Source of the DNA: Orientallactaga sibirica
Taxonomy: Eukaryota > Chordata > Mammalia > Rodentia > Dipodidae
DNA length: 64,000 nucleotides
Direction: 5' to 3'
NCBI GenBank assembly: GCA_036365145.1
Contig: JAEOAD010001365.1
Coordinates: 4,425,001-4,489,000 of the forward strand
The notes below the pieces were generated by a model. That model did not search any database, was not told the DNA's origin, and worked only from the letters and a program-made list of their open reading frames with translations. Both the position numbers and the translations under genes were made by a program. Of this stretch, positions 28,801-42,400 are shown one piece after another (the stretch's first letter is position 1; each line of letters opens with the position of its first letter).

Positions 28801-31800
28801 GGGTTTGTTGCTGTGATCGGTAACCTGACTGTGTACTGTGGAACTGAGTGGCTTGCAGAAGGAAGGTGGAACAGCTTGGAACTTTGGGCTAGAAATCCCC
28901 AGAACAAACCGGGCATGGTGTTGCATGACTTTAATCCCAGCACTCGGGAAGCAGAGTGTGGTCGTTTGAATAGATGGCCCCCAATGTATTCAGTGTTTTA
29001 TTAGTTTGTTGTTTGCATCTGCAGCCACCTGCCTGGAGGCGGTGTCACTGGGCAGATCTTAGGGTCCAGCCCTAAGGTGTGTGGTGGGTTTGAGATTTCA
29101 ATCTAAAGATATGCAAAGTGAGCCTAGCTGGAGTTCCTGAGGTGTGCTGTGCTGTGTGGCTTTTGGCTTGTGGTTTTGCTCTCTGTGTTTGGTCCTGTGA
29201 AAGCAGGCCAGCTTCTTCTACCATTATGGAACTTCCCCTGGATCTGTAAGCTATAATAAATCCCTTCCTCCATAACTGTGCCTAGTTTGGAAGTTCATCT
29301 CAGTGAGCCTGAAGCTGTCTGCTACACAGAGATAAGAGAACCGCCATGAGTTCAAGGCCACCCTGAGACTACATAGTGAATTCCAAGTCAGCCTGGGCCA
29401 GTGACCCCTGAGTTGCAAATTTTGTCAATCTGATGATTCCAGAAGTTACTTGGAAGGTTAAATTGTTGAAGCTGGTCAAGTCTGGTGTAAAACAAGGAGG
29501 GAGCTAAGGAGATTGTTCAGCAGATAAAATGATCACCACTCAAGTCAGATTCCCCAGACTCATGCAAGAAAGACAGAACCTGGGTGTGCTTCTGCATTCC
29601 CAGCACACCGGTGGTGAGATGTTATGCAGACAAGAGGGTTTCTTAGAAGCTCATGGTGCACACCACAACCACAGCAGAGCAAGAATCCAGAGAGAGAAAC
29701 ACTGTCTCAAAATGAGGCTGGGAGGATGGCTCAGCCATTCAAAATACTTTCTGCTTAAGCATGAGGGACTGGGAGGGCGCAAGATCCCTAAATTAATTCA
29801 GTTCCCCAGAACCACATAAAACCTGTTGCTACAGGCACCCACAACTGCACACACACATGTATACCCCACATGTAACATACCACACCATGCATACTCTACA
29901 TAAACATCTATATGAATACACACAAACACACAGACACATGCAAAAAATATAAATGAGGTGGGAAGCAAGGACTGACCTGAAAATTTTCTTGTAACCTTCA
30001 AACACATGCTACCCATGTACATGCACACACATAATCAGAAGTATGGTTATGAAAACATTTTGTGAATTAAAATATAAAATGAAGTTATTACTCCATTTCT
30101 AAGAAGTGGGAGGTAGATCTATTTAAGTCAGAAAACTAGGAAAGAAAGAAACAACCACTCCATAAAAAACAACAGCTGCCACCAACTATTCGAATTCCTT
30201 TTGCAGAACTGTTCACCTCACTGAGAGAATTAGGACTCCTTATACTGGAAGAAAACTTCAAACAGACCTGATCCTACCCTAAGTTACTGGAGGCTAAATC
30301 TTTTTAGGGGGGTGTAGATTTGAAGTTAACAACAAAATATGTAAATTCTTCATATTTATAAGTTTTACCACAATTATTTCAATAAACAATTCAGGCAAAT
30401 GGGGAGAAACCTTACTTTACACAGCCATTCTTCTCATCACAGTCTTTCTTCCCAATGGACTGAAGTGGCTTCTCATTTTGCATCTGACTAAAAGCACTAG
30501 AAAAACACATCAAGAATCTAATCATTTGATCCCAGGTTTCGACACCAAAAATAAATCTAATCAAATCTGTGGCCCCATTTATCCCAATCCCGCAGATAGC
30601 TTTATTTTCTAGGGAAAGGAATTTAAGAAATACCAATGACAACAGAGGCTCAGATACTATATATTCAACCTTCTGTATCTATGGGCTTTACATATGTGCA
30701 TCCAACCAACTGTAGACTTACAAATTTGGGACATGCTAGGTGTGATGGTGCACGCCTTTAATCCCAGCACTCAGGAGGCAGAGGTAGGAGGATCACTGTG
30801 AATTTGAGGCCACCCTGAGACTACGTAGTGAATTCCAGGTCAGCCCCAGCTACAGTGAAACTCTACCTCAAAAAAAGCAAACAAAAAAAATTTGGTAAGA
30901 ACGAAACAGTGTCTGTAATAAGCATGTATAGATGTTTTCCTTGTCATTAACCACTGAAGACTACAGTACAATGGCTACTTACATAGCATTTACGTTCCAT
31001 TAGGCATTAGAAGTCATTTAGAGATGATTTAAAGTATCCAGGAGGGTATGTTTTAAGTGAATGCTACACCATTCTCAGAAGTTTAACTAAGACCATATAA
31101 CTGTTCAAAGGCTCTAGTCAACTATATTTTTAAAAAATTATTTATTTATTTGTGAGGGAGTAAGAAAAAGATGCAGACAGACAATGAGTACACTAGGGCC
31201 TCTAGCCACCCCAAAGGAATGCCAGACGTTTGTGTCTCCTTGTGCAGCTGGTTATAAGTGGGCACTGAGGAATCGAACTCAAGTTCTTACACTTTGCAGG
31301 CAAGTTCCTTGACTGCTGAGCCATCTCTCCAGCCCCCTAAACTGTAATTTTTTGTGTGTGTATGTGGTAGGGTCTCATGCTATCCAAAACTGGTTTTTGT
31401 TTTGTTTTTTTCAAGGCAGGGTCTCAGTCTAGCTCAGGCTGACCTGGAATTCTGGAATTCACTCTGTAGTGTCAGGGTGGCCTTGAACTCATGGTGATCT
31501 TCCTGCCTCTGCCTCCCGAGTGCTGGGATTAAACAAAACTGTATTTCTAAATCATACCTTGCTGCCGGAATATCTGGATCAGCATATATGGTTATGCCTC
31601 TCTTTGTTGGCCAGTACAATGAAGATTCAACACACTATAAAAAATAAAAAAGAAGAAAGAATATGCATGCATTAAAAGATTAATAGTCTTTTGGAACCAA
31701 GCAAGATAAAATGAAAATTATTTTTCAAATAGCAAGCCACTGGCATTTTATATAATAAGTATTTGAAATGTCATGCAATTACTTTCACCTGTCTTGTCAA

Positions 31801-33421
31801 AAGGCTGGCGAGGAAAATTAGAATTGAAATTATCTATTTGAATGCCCCAGAATCCCAGATGTTTGTTTACACTCTTTTTTTTTTTTCAAGGTAGGGTCTC
31901 ACTCTAGCCCAGGCTGACCTGGAATTCACTATGTGGTCTCAGGGTGGCCTCGAACTCATGGCGATCCTCCTACCTCTGCCCCTCAAGTGCTGGGATTAAA
32001 GGCGTGCGCCACCACACCGGCATCACACTCTTTTTTATAGACTCATTTTATAGAGTCACCAAAAACAAAAGCTTGACAAGGGCGAGCTGGAGTTATCTTG
32101 GTCCTTCAAGACAAATGAACATGCAAACTATATCTTTTTGTGAATAAAACTATCCCACCCAAGGATTTTAATAATATTATTAACATTATATGAATTTATA
32201 TTTAATGTACATATAAAAATACAACCTTATTTGCTTGTTTAAAAGAAACACATTCCTGCTTCTTTTTAAGAAATTTTTTTGGTGAGTCTTTCAATGAATC
32301 CTTATTAGATTTTACAGCTTTATCTGCAAAATAAAAATAGTAACAAAAAGCTACCTTGAAAAATACTGATAGGAAATCAGACAAAAATAATATAATAAAA
32401 GCTAATGCTATTATAAAATCTTAATATATGAAATTATTATGGACTAGGATTTTATAACTATACTTGAAGCACTTAAAAGTTAAAATCTTGCTTCCTTCTT
32501 TTTTGTTAAAAAAGTTGTAAAAATTCATATACCACCTTACTAAAAATAAAACTCAATTTATTTTCCCAACTTGGTAGACTGTATTTTCCAAAGGAGGCTA
32601 CAACCCTGTTTCCAACACACACCTTCTTCCTACAATGTAACTGACTCCTAGTAAGAGACTACAGAAGATTCATATTCATTTCCAACAGACTGGAAAACAT
32701 CTGGAAGTGATATGATGTGACTCAAGTCTTTCATTAAAATGCCACAGCCATATGACTTGCTGTGCTAAAGGCTCACTTTAGAATCCTGGCCCCATGCTGT
32801 GAGAAGTCCAAGCAAAACAGGTTGCTGTGGGTACGAAGCCAACAACCCCACCTGGCAACAACTGCGAAAAACGTGTGGGAACCAGCCTTCAGATGAATTT
32901 ATCTGCTCTGTTGCCACCAGCCCTCCAGCATTCCCAGCTGAGGGCTTCAGACACTGGACTAGAGACAGCTCTGCCCATGTTAAACTCATCACAGGATCCA
33001 GAAGCAGTTCAAATAGTTGCAGTTAGCTGGGTGTGGTGGCGCACGCCTTTAGTCCCAGCACTTGGGAGACAGAGGTAGGAGGATTGACAAGAGTTCAAGG
33101 CCACCCTGAGACTACATAGTGAATTCCAGGTCAGCCTGAGCTAGAGTGAGACCCTACCTCAAAAAAACCAAAAATAAAATAAAATAAAATAAAATACGAA
33201 GAAGAGAAAAGAAAATCAACAAAACATGCCAACTAAAGACTAAGAGATTTAACAAAAAAAAAATTAAGTACTGAGACTGGAGAGATGGCTCAGTGGTTAA
33301 GGCACTTGCCTGCAAAGACTCAGGACCCTGGTTCGATTCCCTAGTACCCATATAAAGCCAGGTGCATAATGTGGCACATGCATATGGAGTTCATTTGCAG
33401 CAGGCCCTGGCACACCCCTAT

Positions 33422-33468
<47 letters not shown>

Positions 33469-36400
33469 GTCTTCCTCTGCTTGCAAGTAAATAAAAAAAT
33501 TAAGTATCATTTTCAATGTTGAAGAAAACAGCTCCCAACCACAAACACTAACTTCAGCTAACCCATCACCACACTTTTCACACATACTACCCATAGCCCT
33601 CTCCTACAAGAAGTACCAAGGCGTGTACTTGAGGAAGGAGAAAAGGAAACAGTGACATTAATAAAATAAAAGCCGGCAGTTACTTCACGCGTTATGCACA
33701 TGAAGAACTATATTAAATTTTATATTGTGGCAGAAGGAATTTAACAAAGAACCCAGGGGGAGGGATTGAAGCAGGGTCTTGCTCTAGCCCAGACTAAGCT
33801 GGAATTTATTATGTAGCTTCAGGGTGGCCTTGAACTCACAGCGATCCTTCTATCTCTGTTTCCCAACTGCTGGGATTAAAGGCATGTGTCACCATACCTG
33901 GCTTACTCAACTTTTAAAAAAGAGATTATACCAATTCTCACAATATATATATTTTTTGGTTTTCGAGGTAGGGTCTCACCACTCTGGCCCAGGCTGACCT
34001 GGAATTAACTTTGTGATCTCAGGATGGCCTCGAACTCACAGTGATCCTCCTACCTCTGCCTCCCGAGTGCTGGGATTAAAGGCGTGCGCCACCACGCCCA
34101 GCTCAATTCTCACAGTCTTTTCCAGAAGACAGAAGCAGAATGAACACTTTCTAACTCTAAGGCCAGTGTTACCCTAATATCAAAACCAGAAAATCATATT
34201 ACAAGAGAACTACAAGTTACCATATCTCATGTATACACATGTTAAATTCTTTAAAAACATTAGCAAATTAACTCCAACTATATCAATATATACTGTCAAA
34301 TTTGTAAGAAGATATACTGGCAGGAAATAATTGTGAACAACCTATCTAAAAAATACTATTATCTGGGGCTGGAGAGATGGCTTAGTGGTTAAAGGCACTT
34401 GCCTGCAAAGCCTGATGTCCCAGGTTTGATTCTCCAGTACCCACATAAAGCCAGATGTACAAAATGGTACATGCTTCTGGAATTTGTTTGCTGAGGCAAG
34501 AGACCCTGATGTATCTATTCTCTCTCCCTCCCCCTTTTCCTCTCTCTCCTTGAAAATAAATAAAGTATTTAAAAAAAATACTATTATCCAGAATAGATAA
34601 AAGAACCCATGGGCTGGAGAGATAGTTCCACAGTTAAGATAACTTCCTGTACAAGCATGAGGGCCTGAAGAGGCCTCAGAGACTGCTTGAGTTTTATCCC
34701 CAGAACCCACATAAGCAGCTAAGCATGGCCCAGTTCTGTAAGGGAGCAGAGAGCTGAGAATTGCTGGAGCTTGCAAAAATAAACAAACAAACAAACAAAA
34801 CCCCAGCAAGTTTTAGACCAGTAAGAGACTCCAGCTCAAATAAGAACAGGCAGAAGAGAGATGGAACTGGACACCCAACGTTCTGCTTGTCGCTACCACA
34901 GGCGAGCACATTGTGCTACCGGTGTACACATGGGGTCCATAAAGGCACATACATGTGCACACACCACACACACAAGAACTCTTAAAACTCAACAATAAGG
35001 AAAAGAAAGAACCTATTCTGCAATGGACAGAAAGGGGCTGAAGCGGAGGTCAGTGCTAGAGCCTGTGGCGCAGGCTCACTCTCCATCCATACAAACACAT
35101 GAGACCAAGCCAAGCAGCAGGACTTACCCAGAGCTGCAGCAGGTGGCTCTCGGTCACCATCAACCCTGCACCATGAATGCTGGAGAGACTGTGCCAGAAA
35201 ATCCAAACCACGTGAGCCTAAAGAAATAAATTTCAAAATTAAAAAATAAAATTAAAATGTGTGTTTGGTGCTTCCTTCCTGTGCTTTTCCTGTTGCTCTA
35301 AAAGACGGGCCAAGGAAGGGCACGGCCGCGTGGGAGGCCCAGAACAGTGAGGAGCATCTCAAGTGCTCCCACTGTCCATGACAAGCTGCTCTTGTGCTGA
35401 TGAACTGCAAAAACTCAGTGTGGGGATGGACCTGACAAGCACATTTAGTGATGTTATTACTGTGAGGTGCTAATTCATTACTTGTAACTTGTTTTAAAGT
35501 TAATCTTACAACTGTGCAATCCACCTGCTTCAGCAATGTGACCAGGTCTCCTCTGCCTCGGTGGACCTTGGCCTCAACAGCACAGGTGACCAATACTGAC
35601 GAGCAAGGTTTAGAGAAGCCGACTGATCTTAACATAGGCTCTACGGACTCAGCGCAAACACACGGCATACGAAGTGCTGATCCACGGTGTGGAAGACAAG
35701 GTCAGTAACTATGGTTCCACACACCTGCTGAAGGCATGTGGGCTTAGTGTGATTGCTCTTGTGATTAGAGTTCATGTGTGTTCTGGCTCAGCAAAAGTCA
35801 CTGGATCATACCCCTAGATCCCTTCTTTAACAAATGTTTAAAAATAATCTAACGGAGCTGCAGAGATGGCTTAGTGGTTAAGGTGCCTGCCTGCTAAGCC
35901 TAAGAACCCGGTTCCAATCTCCAGGTCCCACGTTTAGCCAGATGCAAAGTGACGCAAGGGCGCAATGCCACACTTGACCACAAGGGGGCACCCATGTCTG
36001 GATTTTGTTTGCAGTAGCTGAGAGGCTGCTGGCACACCCATCTCTGTCTTCCTCTCCCTGTCTCTGTCTCTCTCCAAAATAAAAATAAATATTAAAAAAA
36101 ATTTTTTAATCCAATGTGGAAAAGTTCCTTGCCGTTTGTTTAAGCAATGTACTACTTGTTAAGATATTAGTGGTTTTTAGCTGTTGACTAGAAGTGCCAG
36201 TGAGTACTCGCATGCACAGCAAGCCACAGCCACAGTGACATCACAGCAGTGGTGGCAGCAGATGCAGCAGGTTTACTACTGACTTCAACTAAACTTCTCT
36301 TCAGTTTCCCTTGTCCTCAGGCTGCTGCTGGAGACAGCTAGCCCACTCCTGGGAGGGAGGTACCAGTAGTCAGCTCTCTCACCTCCCAGGCTCTGCTCCT

Positions 36401-39400
36401 AGAGGCAGTTTGCCTACTTCTGGACAGGAAAGTTCCAGAGGTTAGTCTTTGCTAAATTCAGGGCTGTAAGCCCAAATAGGGCATTTTTCACACTTTTATG
36501 CTAAGGTTCACTTGTAATAAGTAAGAACTGTCTAAAATTCTACTCAAATTTATTTTTCCTATTTTATTCTAATTATTTCTATTCTATATCTACTTTTATT
36601 CTATTCAATTTTATTTTGCTAAAATCTGAATTTTTGCAAAGTGTCTGGACTTCTGAAAATGTAGCTCAGTGTTAATAGGAAATTGGGAAAGTTTTTTCCT
36701 GATATCATAAAAACAAACTATAACAACTTTAGGACCACAAAGCCTGTCACAGGCTCTTCAGAAGTAAATTTGAATTATTACACACAGAGGCCACATCTCT
36801 GTTTCTGAGTAGGGAAAAGCTGGACAAAAAACTTAGCATGCTGGGCTGGAGAGATGGCTTAGTGGTTAAGGTGCTTGCCTGTGAAGCCCAAGAACCCATG
36901 TTGGACTCCCCAGGTCCTTCTTAAGCCAGACGCACAAGGTGACACAAGCGCAAAACCGTGCATGTACACAAGATGGTGTATGCATCTGGAGTTTGATCGT
37001 ACTGACTGGAGGCCCTAGTGTGCCAATTCTCTCTCATAAAACTATTTAAGGAGCCAGGCATGGTGGCGCATGCCTTTAATCCCAGCACTCAGGAGGCAGA
37101 GGTAGGAGGATTGCCATGAGTTCGAGGCCACCCTGAGACTACATAGTTAATTCCAGGTCAGCCTGGACCAGAGTGAGACCCTACCTCGAAAAACCAAAAA
37201 AAAAAAAAAAAAAAAACCTATTTAAAATAAAATAAAACTTAGCATGTTAAGATAAGTAATACAACAATTTAAAGGAAATACATTTTGTTGAGTACCCACT
37301 CACTTTGCATTCCTTGAAAATTCTTTCCTTGAAAGAGCATAGGCCATAGAGCAAATGCTGGGTTGAGTTGATTAGAGAAGGATGCTGACTTTATACTGAA
37401 CCTTGCTTTTTCCAAAGAACTTGGGTTTTCACTCTTTGTGGGTGACACATAATAAGCGAAGTTCTTTGCAACCAGATCATCATTAACACAAACCTATAAA
37501 ATTTTAAACATTTAATCAACAGTAAGATGAGTATAATCTAATGACTATAATGACAATATTACAGACTTTACCAAAAATATGTCTTTAGAAAAATCATTTT
37601 CTCTAGAATGTAATCTGAAAGAAACACACCTAGTTCCTTCTGTATTAATAGTGAACTAAATGTTTCTCATCGACCTCCCTCATCAGAAAACAGGAAATAC
37701 AGGATACAACATGGAAGGCAGCTTTGCGCACCAATATACTGTCAACACAGACACAAGATGCATCTTGGAAGAAGGGACAGTAATACAATCTAGCCAGGCA
37801 ACAATCTGGAGGGAAACCACTAACCATAAAGTGGAAGGCAGATAAACTGGCTCTTATCAAAACTTGGGCTAGGGAAGGTGTTTGCCATGCAAACATGAGG
37901 ACCAGAGTTCTGATCCCAAAACCCACATAACGTCAAGCACGACAGTATGCACTTGAAATGCCAATGCTGAGGAGGAGACAGGAGCCCGTGTCCGGCTGGC
38001 TAGCTAGTCTAGATGAGCTGATGAGCGCCAGGTTCAGTGAGAGACCTCGTCTCAAAAGACAAGGTACAACTTAATAGAGGATCTCTGGCCTCCACACGCA
38101 CATATATGTTCCCACACACACAAACATACATAAATGCACACATGCAAAAAATGAAAGGACTATTTTATTCACTGTTATTCAATAGAGTGCTTGAAGTCTT
38201 AGTGGGAAGAGCAATGCTAGAGAAAGCAACCACACTCAACTCAAAGCATTACAGAGCCAGAGTAACAGAGTGGGACAGGACTGGCACAAAACCACCCATG
38301 CAGACCAAGTAAATAGAGTAGAGGACCCAGAAATAAACCACACAGCTATAACCAGTGTGACAGGTCTCACTCTAGCTAGCCTATACTGACCTTGAACTCT
38401 CTGAGAACCAAGGTCAGCCTCAAACTCATAGCAGTCCCCCAACTCAACCTCCTGAAATTATAATCATCAGCATGTACTGCTATTCTATTTATAACAGCTA
38501 GTACATGGAACCAGCCTGGATGTCCATCAACAGATGAATAGATAATGCATGTGAGATATGGAATTGTATGCAGCCATAAAGAAAAAGGAAATTATGACGT
38601 TCATAGGAAAATGAATAGAACTACAAATCATTGTGTTAAGTGAGATAAGCCAGCCTCAAAAAAGATGACATTTCAGGAGTGGGAGAGACAGCTCAGTGGG
38701 TAAAGTGTTTGCTGCACAAGCATGAGCACCTGAGTTGGATTCCCAGATCGCAGATCCCATGTAAAAGCCAGAGATCCTAGTATGCCTATGGCAAGATGGG
38801 AGACAGGAGAATTGCCAGGAGGCACCACAGCAGCAAACAAGGATGACGAGACCCTGCCTCAAGATGGGAGAGGAGGACCAACCCCAGAAAGTCGTCTTCT
38901 GACCACCACAAGAGTGCCATGGTACACATGACTGTACGCACACGTATAAACACACAATACACAATCCATACACACACAAAAACATCAAAAATGAATGAAA
39001 AAGACAAATACTGCATAGTCTTTGCTGCTATGTAGACTTTAAATGATACATATGTATGTTTATACATGTGTGTTTGTACATCATGAAACTAGAAAGAGTA
39101 TCATGAATGGAGAGAAAGATAATGTAAGGGAGGCAGAGAAGGTAATGGCATACATGCAATACGGAAGCAAAAACGGACTGAGACAAGGCTTCTCTTAGCC
39201 AGACATGGTGGCATATGCCTTTAATCCCAGCACTCAGGAGGCAGAGGTAGGAGGATCGCCATGAGTTCAAGAGACTACATAGTGGATTCCAGGTCAGCCT
39301 GGGCTAGAGTGAGACCCTACCTCAGAAACCAGTAACTAAATAAATAGATAAGAGAACCAGCTCCGGAGGGACGGGGGGGATTGCTGGGGCTCCAATGGCC

Positions 39401-42400
39401 AAGTCCAGAATCAGTAAGAGACGCCACTACAAGGAAAAAACAAGCACCTGCCACAGGTGAGCACATGGGGTGTCACACCTGCACAAATACATGAAAATGC
39501 CACACATAAAACACCACACATACCACATACCCCCACTCAGCAAACATATCATCACCATCATCATAGGAATTCTTTCTTGTCACCATATAAAAATGCTGTC
39601 TAAATAAACTGCTGAGATCACTGTTTTAAAGATTCAAGAGAAGAGTCAGCAATGTAGCAATACAGGGTTGCCTATGTTGTGTGACACCCTGAGTTTGATT
39701 CCAAACACCAAAAAAATGGTAAGAACAAATGAATTAATGAAACAAAAGTCCTGACCCAATCTATGCTAGACCTTGAATAACTAAAATGACTTTAGTTCTG
39801 TGTGAATTGCTTTACTGAAGTAAAATTTAAAGTAATAATAAATGTATTTTTAAAACACAAATCTTGTTGAGTGTAGTGGCACATGCCTATAATGCCAGCA
39901 TTTGGGAGGTGGACAAATAGGAGTTCAAGGTCATTCTCAGCTACATAGTAAGTTCAAGGCCAGCTTGAACAACATGAGACATTTATTTAAAAAAAAAAAA
40001 AAAAGAACTCTTTCACTTACTTTTTCATTTCTTACTGTCGCATAAAGGTAAACTTCAAAAGTATCTTCCTCCACAGCACATAGCTTGGCTTCCACCTGAG
40101 TAGCTGCTAAATGGCATAAGTGGGTGCGCAAATGAGCTGACAGACAGGAAAACGTGTTTGAAGCCATCATGTCCCAGATAGGCCCCAGGCAGCACCGAGC
40201 CTCACCCCTACGCACTCTTCAGAACATTCCCAAGGGGTAGGCATAGCCACAGAAATACGGACTGGCAGACATTAGGACAGATGTCACCAAAGAGAGAATA
40301 TTTTAGTCACTAACATTTTATGCATTTAAGTTAGAAATTACGAAGCCGGGCATGGTGGCACACACCTTTAATCCCAGCACTCGGGAGGCAGAGATAGGAG
40401 GATCACCGTGAGTTCGAGGCCACCCTGAGAATACATAGCAAATTCCAGGTCAGCCTGGACCAGAGTGAGACCCTACCTCAGGAAAAAAAAAATCAGAAAT
40501 TACGATCACCACGCAGCAAATATCCACTTACTATCTCTTGCTCACTAAGAGTCTAGGCTTTTGGTCAGTTGTTATGTTACAAAAATACAAGCTGACTTTG
40601 CATCCCTTCAGCACGTAAGCAAACTAAGAGGCAGGAATTGCTATTGAGCAAGGGTTCCTTAACACAGCCACTTCTAATTTCTGGTAACAATTACTGACAT
40701 TCAGATCTACCCACGTGATTACAGGGGCACAATCAAGTCGACTTCCATGTGGCATGGAAAAGGCTCAAGGCAACTTCAGCAGGCCGTATGAGGAGGACCA
40801 AACAACAGAGCAGGCACATCTTTGCTGGCAGAAATGTAAGTCACTGTGGGTATCAGGCTATCGCAACCGCGCACTGGCCTTACCTTTTAGAATGCTCTGA
40901 AAGTACTTAATGGCAGCACTGTCCCACTTTGCAGCAGGTCTGAAATGGAAAACAGATGAACCTTCACTAAATAAACATCATGACTAATAGCCGCTGCCTT
41001 TTTGTGAAACAGATGCTGGATACTCCTGACATTAAGTTTCAAACATACAAAGCAGATAACAGGAGGCCTCCTCCAGCCCTACTCAGGTGAAGACCCATTG
41101 CACCTGGCAATGCCATCTGCAAGGTGCAGAGACTCAAGTCACAGAGGTCCTACTGAGATGACTCGCTCCCAGTCTACAGCTTTTGTCACACCACCACTGT
41201 CCCCAGTGTGCAAGCTGAAGTAGGAGATAGCAGGGGCCAGGAAGCTAGAAAGGAGTCCTGAGAGGTGATGGGGAGGGCTCAAGGGGAGAGGACAAGAGAC
41301 ATGTAAGTAGGTGTAGAAAGGCTGAAGCAGGGGCGGGGGAAGGGAGGAGAGTGGCAGGAAGAGAAAGAAGGGGGTTTCGAAGGTTAACCAAAATTAAGCA
41401 TGCTATAGAAAAAGCTATAGGGTGACCCACTTCTATTAGCTTACTAAAAATATAATCAACATTTTAAAAAAGAGTTTGGGTCAAAACTCACTGTGGAAGT
41501 GAGCAATGCTCCTCTCTGAAGCCATAGGTTATTGCAGGAAAACTCCAGTAACAGGAGTAGAATACTTCCTAGTGGGTTGTTGGTCAGGCAGGCCCCTGAG
41601 GTCCTCAAAGCAATCCAGGCTGTTGGCAAAGCTCTTGGTTGCCCCCCAAAACTAGACATTAAAACCCTACTGCTGAAAACACCACATGCATCACTGCAAG
41701 ACGATGGATAATCACACTGGACTAAAGACGCCTCCTCGCTGCTGGCAAGCTGTCAGCGTGGAAAATGCTATGCAGACCAGGGCTTGGGGGGTCTCAACAG
41801 TCCCCCCCACTGTGGATCCACCCTGCTTGCTGTGCCATCAACCGGCCAGGCAAGATGTGCCCACGGGTGCAATAGTGCCATCACTGTTACAGAGGTGACC
41901 AACTGCTCTTTGACTGCATCTGAGGACAGTGCCACAGAAGGGTACTGAAAACATAGTCAAATCTATGGCGCTGTGCAAGGATGACATGCAGATTTGTGAA
42001 GCATTCCATGTTTTTATGAATGGACAATGAAGATGTGGTAAATATAACACAATGGAATTCTACTCAGTGATAAGGAAAAATGAAATTATGAAATTTGCAA
42101 GAGGCTGGACCTGGAAACAATTATATTAAGAGAGGTTAACCAGACTCAGAAAGACAAGTGCCACAGGTCCTCTGTCGTCTGTGTACCTTAACATGGAGCA
42201 GTCTGATTGCTTACAAGCTGCAGTGAGCATTGGGAGAACTGGTTACGACAGAATGAGGCTTGGAGAAAGGGGAAGCAGGAAGGATTCCGAGAAGGGGAGA
42301 GTGGATTGGCCAGTGCAGGGACAAAGAGTATGGGGTGGACAGGGGCCCAAGGGGAGGAGGGGGAAATACACAAAACTAATGATGGCATGAGTTACTACCA

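Noticed and set aside
28225..29326. Complete endogenous retrovirus
   Set aside because: Only LTR-like non-coding sequence is present; there are no gag, pol or env frames between the elements.
34342..34809. 155-codon frame on the minus strand
   Set aside because: It runs through a DIP-like SINE and a B4-type SINE in reverse, so it is repeat-derived.
35252..35668. 138-codon frame on the minus strand in intron 7
   Set aside because: No recognisable domain, no splice signals that fit TDRD12, and no orthologous segment; likely chance or an unrecognised old repeat.
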